Positions 5,386 through 5,455 of a stretch of 5,455 bases of DNA are shown here, in pieces. The notes under the pieces were generated by a model. That model had not been told where the DNA came from. It saw only the letters and a list, made by a program, of their open reading frames with translations, and ran no database searches. The stretch covers positions 1 to 5,455 of the forward strand of contig CAMDOY010000269.1 in assembly GCA_945903655.1 (NCBI GenBank), given 5' to 3'. Positions within the stretch are counted from its first letter, which is position 1, and every line of letters begins with the position of its first letter. Origin of the DNA: Rhizobium sp. Q54. GTDB taxonomy: Bacteria; Pseudomonadota; Alphaproteobacteria; Rhizobiales; Beijerinckiaceae. The position numbers and the translations under genes were made by a program.

Positions 5386-5455
5386 CTACTCCGCCGCCTG
5401 CGCCTGCCCGCGCTCTTCCTCCAGCTTGCGCTGCACCAGACGACGCGCCGCCATG
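5386..5455 (-). CDS. C-terminal end of an unrecognised minus-strand gene
   Basis: A minus-strand frame is open from the right window edge to a TAG stop (5386-5388). The last 22 residues before the stop are MAARRLVQRKLEEERGQAQAAE, a basic then Glu/Gln/Ala-rich tail that looks like a charged helix or disordered end. The Met codon (5452-5454) is likely internal, not a start, because only 22 residues would follow it. The stop lies four bases from the stop of the yffB-like gene on the other strand, a tight tail-to-tail arrangement with no visible terminator between them. The product cannot be identified from this fragment; the call rests on the open frame and gene spacing. Confidence 0.5.
   Translation of the reverse strand, partial: MAARRLVQRKLEEERGQAQAAE

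Overview
This GC-rich window has dense coding on both strands, strong AGGAGG-type ribosome binding sites and family matches that suggest an alphaproteobacterium, most likely of the Rhizobiales (Bradyrhizobium/Beijerinckia-like). That placement is inferred from composition and gene content; there is no rRNA or other phylogenetic marker here. The window looks like chromosomal catabolic accessory DNA. I see no insertion sequence, CRISPR array, tRNA, rRNA or phage gene.

Layout from left to right. (1) A Bug/TctC-type periplasmic solute-binding protein on the minus strand, cut by the left edge (1-641). (2) A divergent intergenic region (642-815) with a short perfect palindrome over a TTGACA box. 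(3) A crotonase-fold enzyme on the plus strand (816-1658) that closely resembles 4-hydroxycinnamoyl-CoA hydratase-lyase (feruloyl-CoA to vanillin) but lacks both tyrosines that hold the substrate phenol. (4) A hairpin terminator (1672-1695) between converging genes. (5) A second, complete Bug/TctC protein on the minus strand (1707-2735). (6) A second divergent intergenic region (2736-2870) with a good sigma70-type promoter and back-to-back TTGACA boxes forming a perfect inverted repeat. (7) A probable plus-strand operon: luciferase-like flavin monooxygenase (2871-4124), alpha/beta hydrolase-fold protein with glycine at the nucleophile position (4181-5005), and a YffB/ArsC-like thioredoxin-fold protein (5037-5381). 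(8) The C-terminal end of an unrecognised minus-strand gene (5386-5455).

The organisation is symmetrical: each solute-binding gene is divergent from an enzyme gene. A reasonable inference is that the binding proteins capture an organic acid, possibly aromatic, in the periplasm. The monooxygenase, hydrolase-fold protein and hydratase-lyase homologue would then break it down in the cytoplasm. No membrane subunits of a tripartite tricarboxylate transporter, no CoA ligase and no regulator gene lie in the window, so the substrate is unknown. The two most informative oddities are the altered active sites of the crotonase and the hydrolase-fold protein, which suggest that the module does not carry out the textbook reactions of its families.
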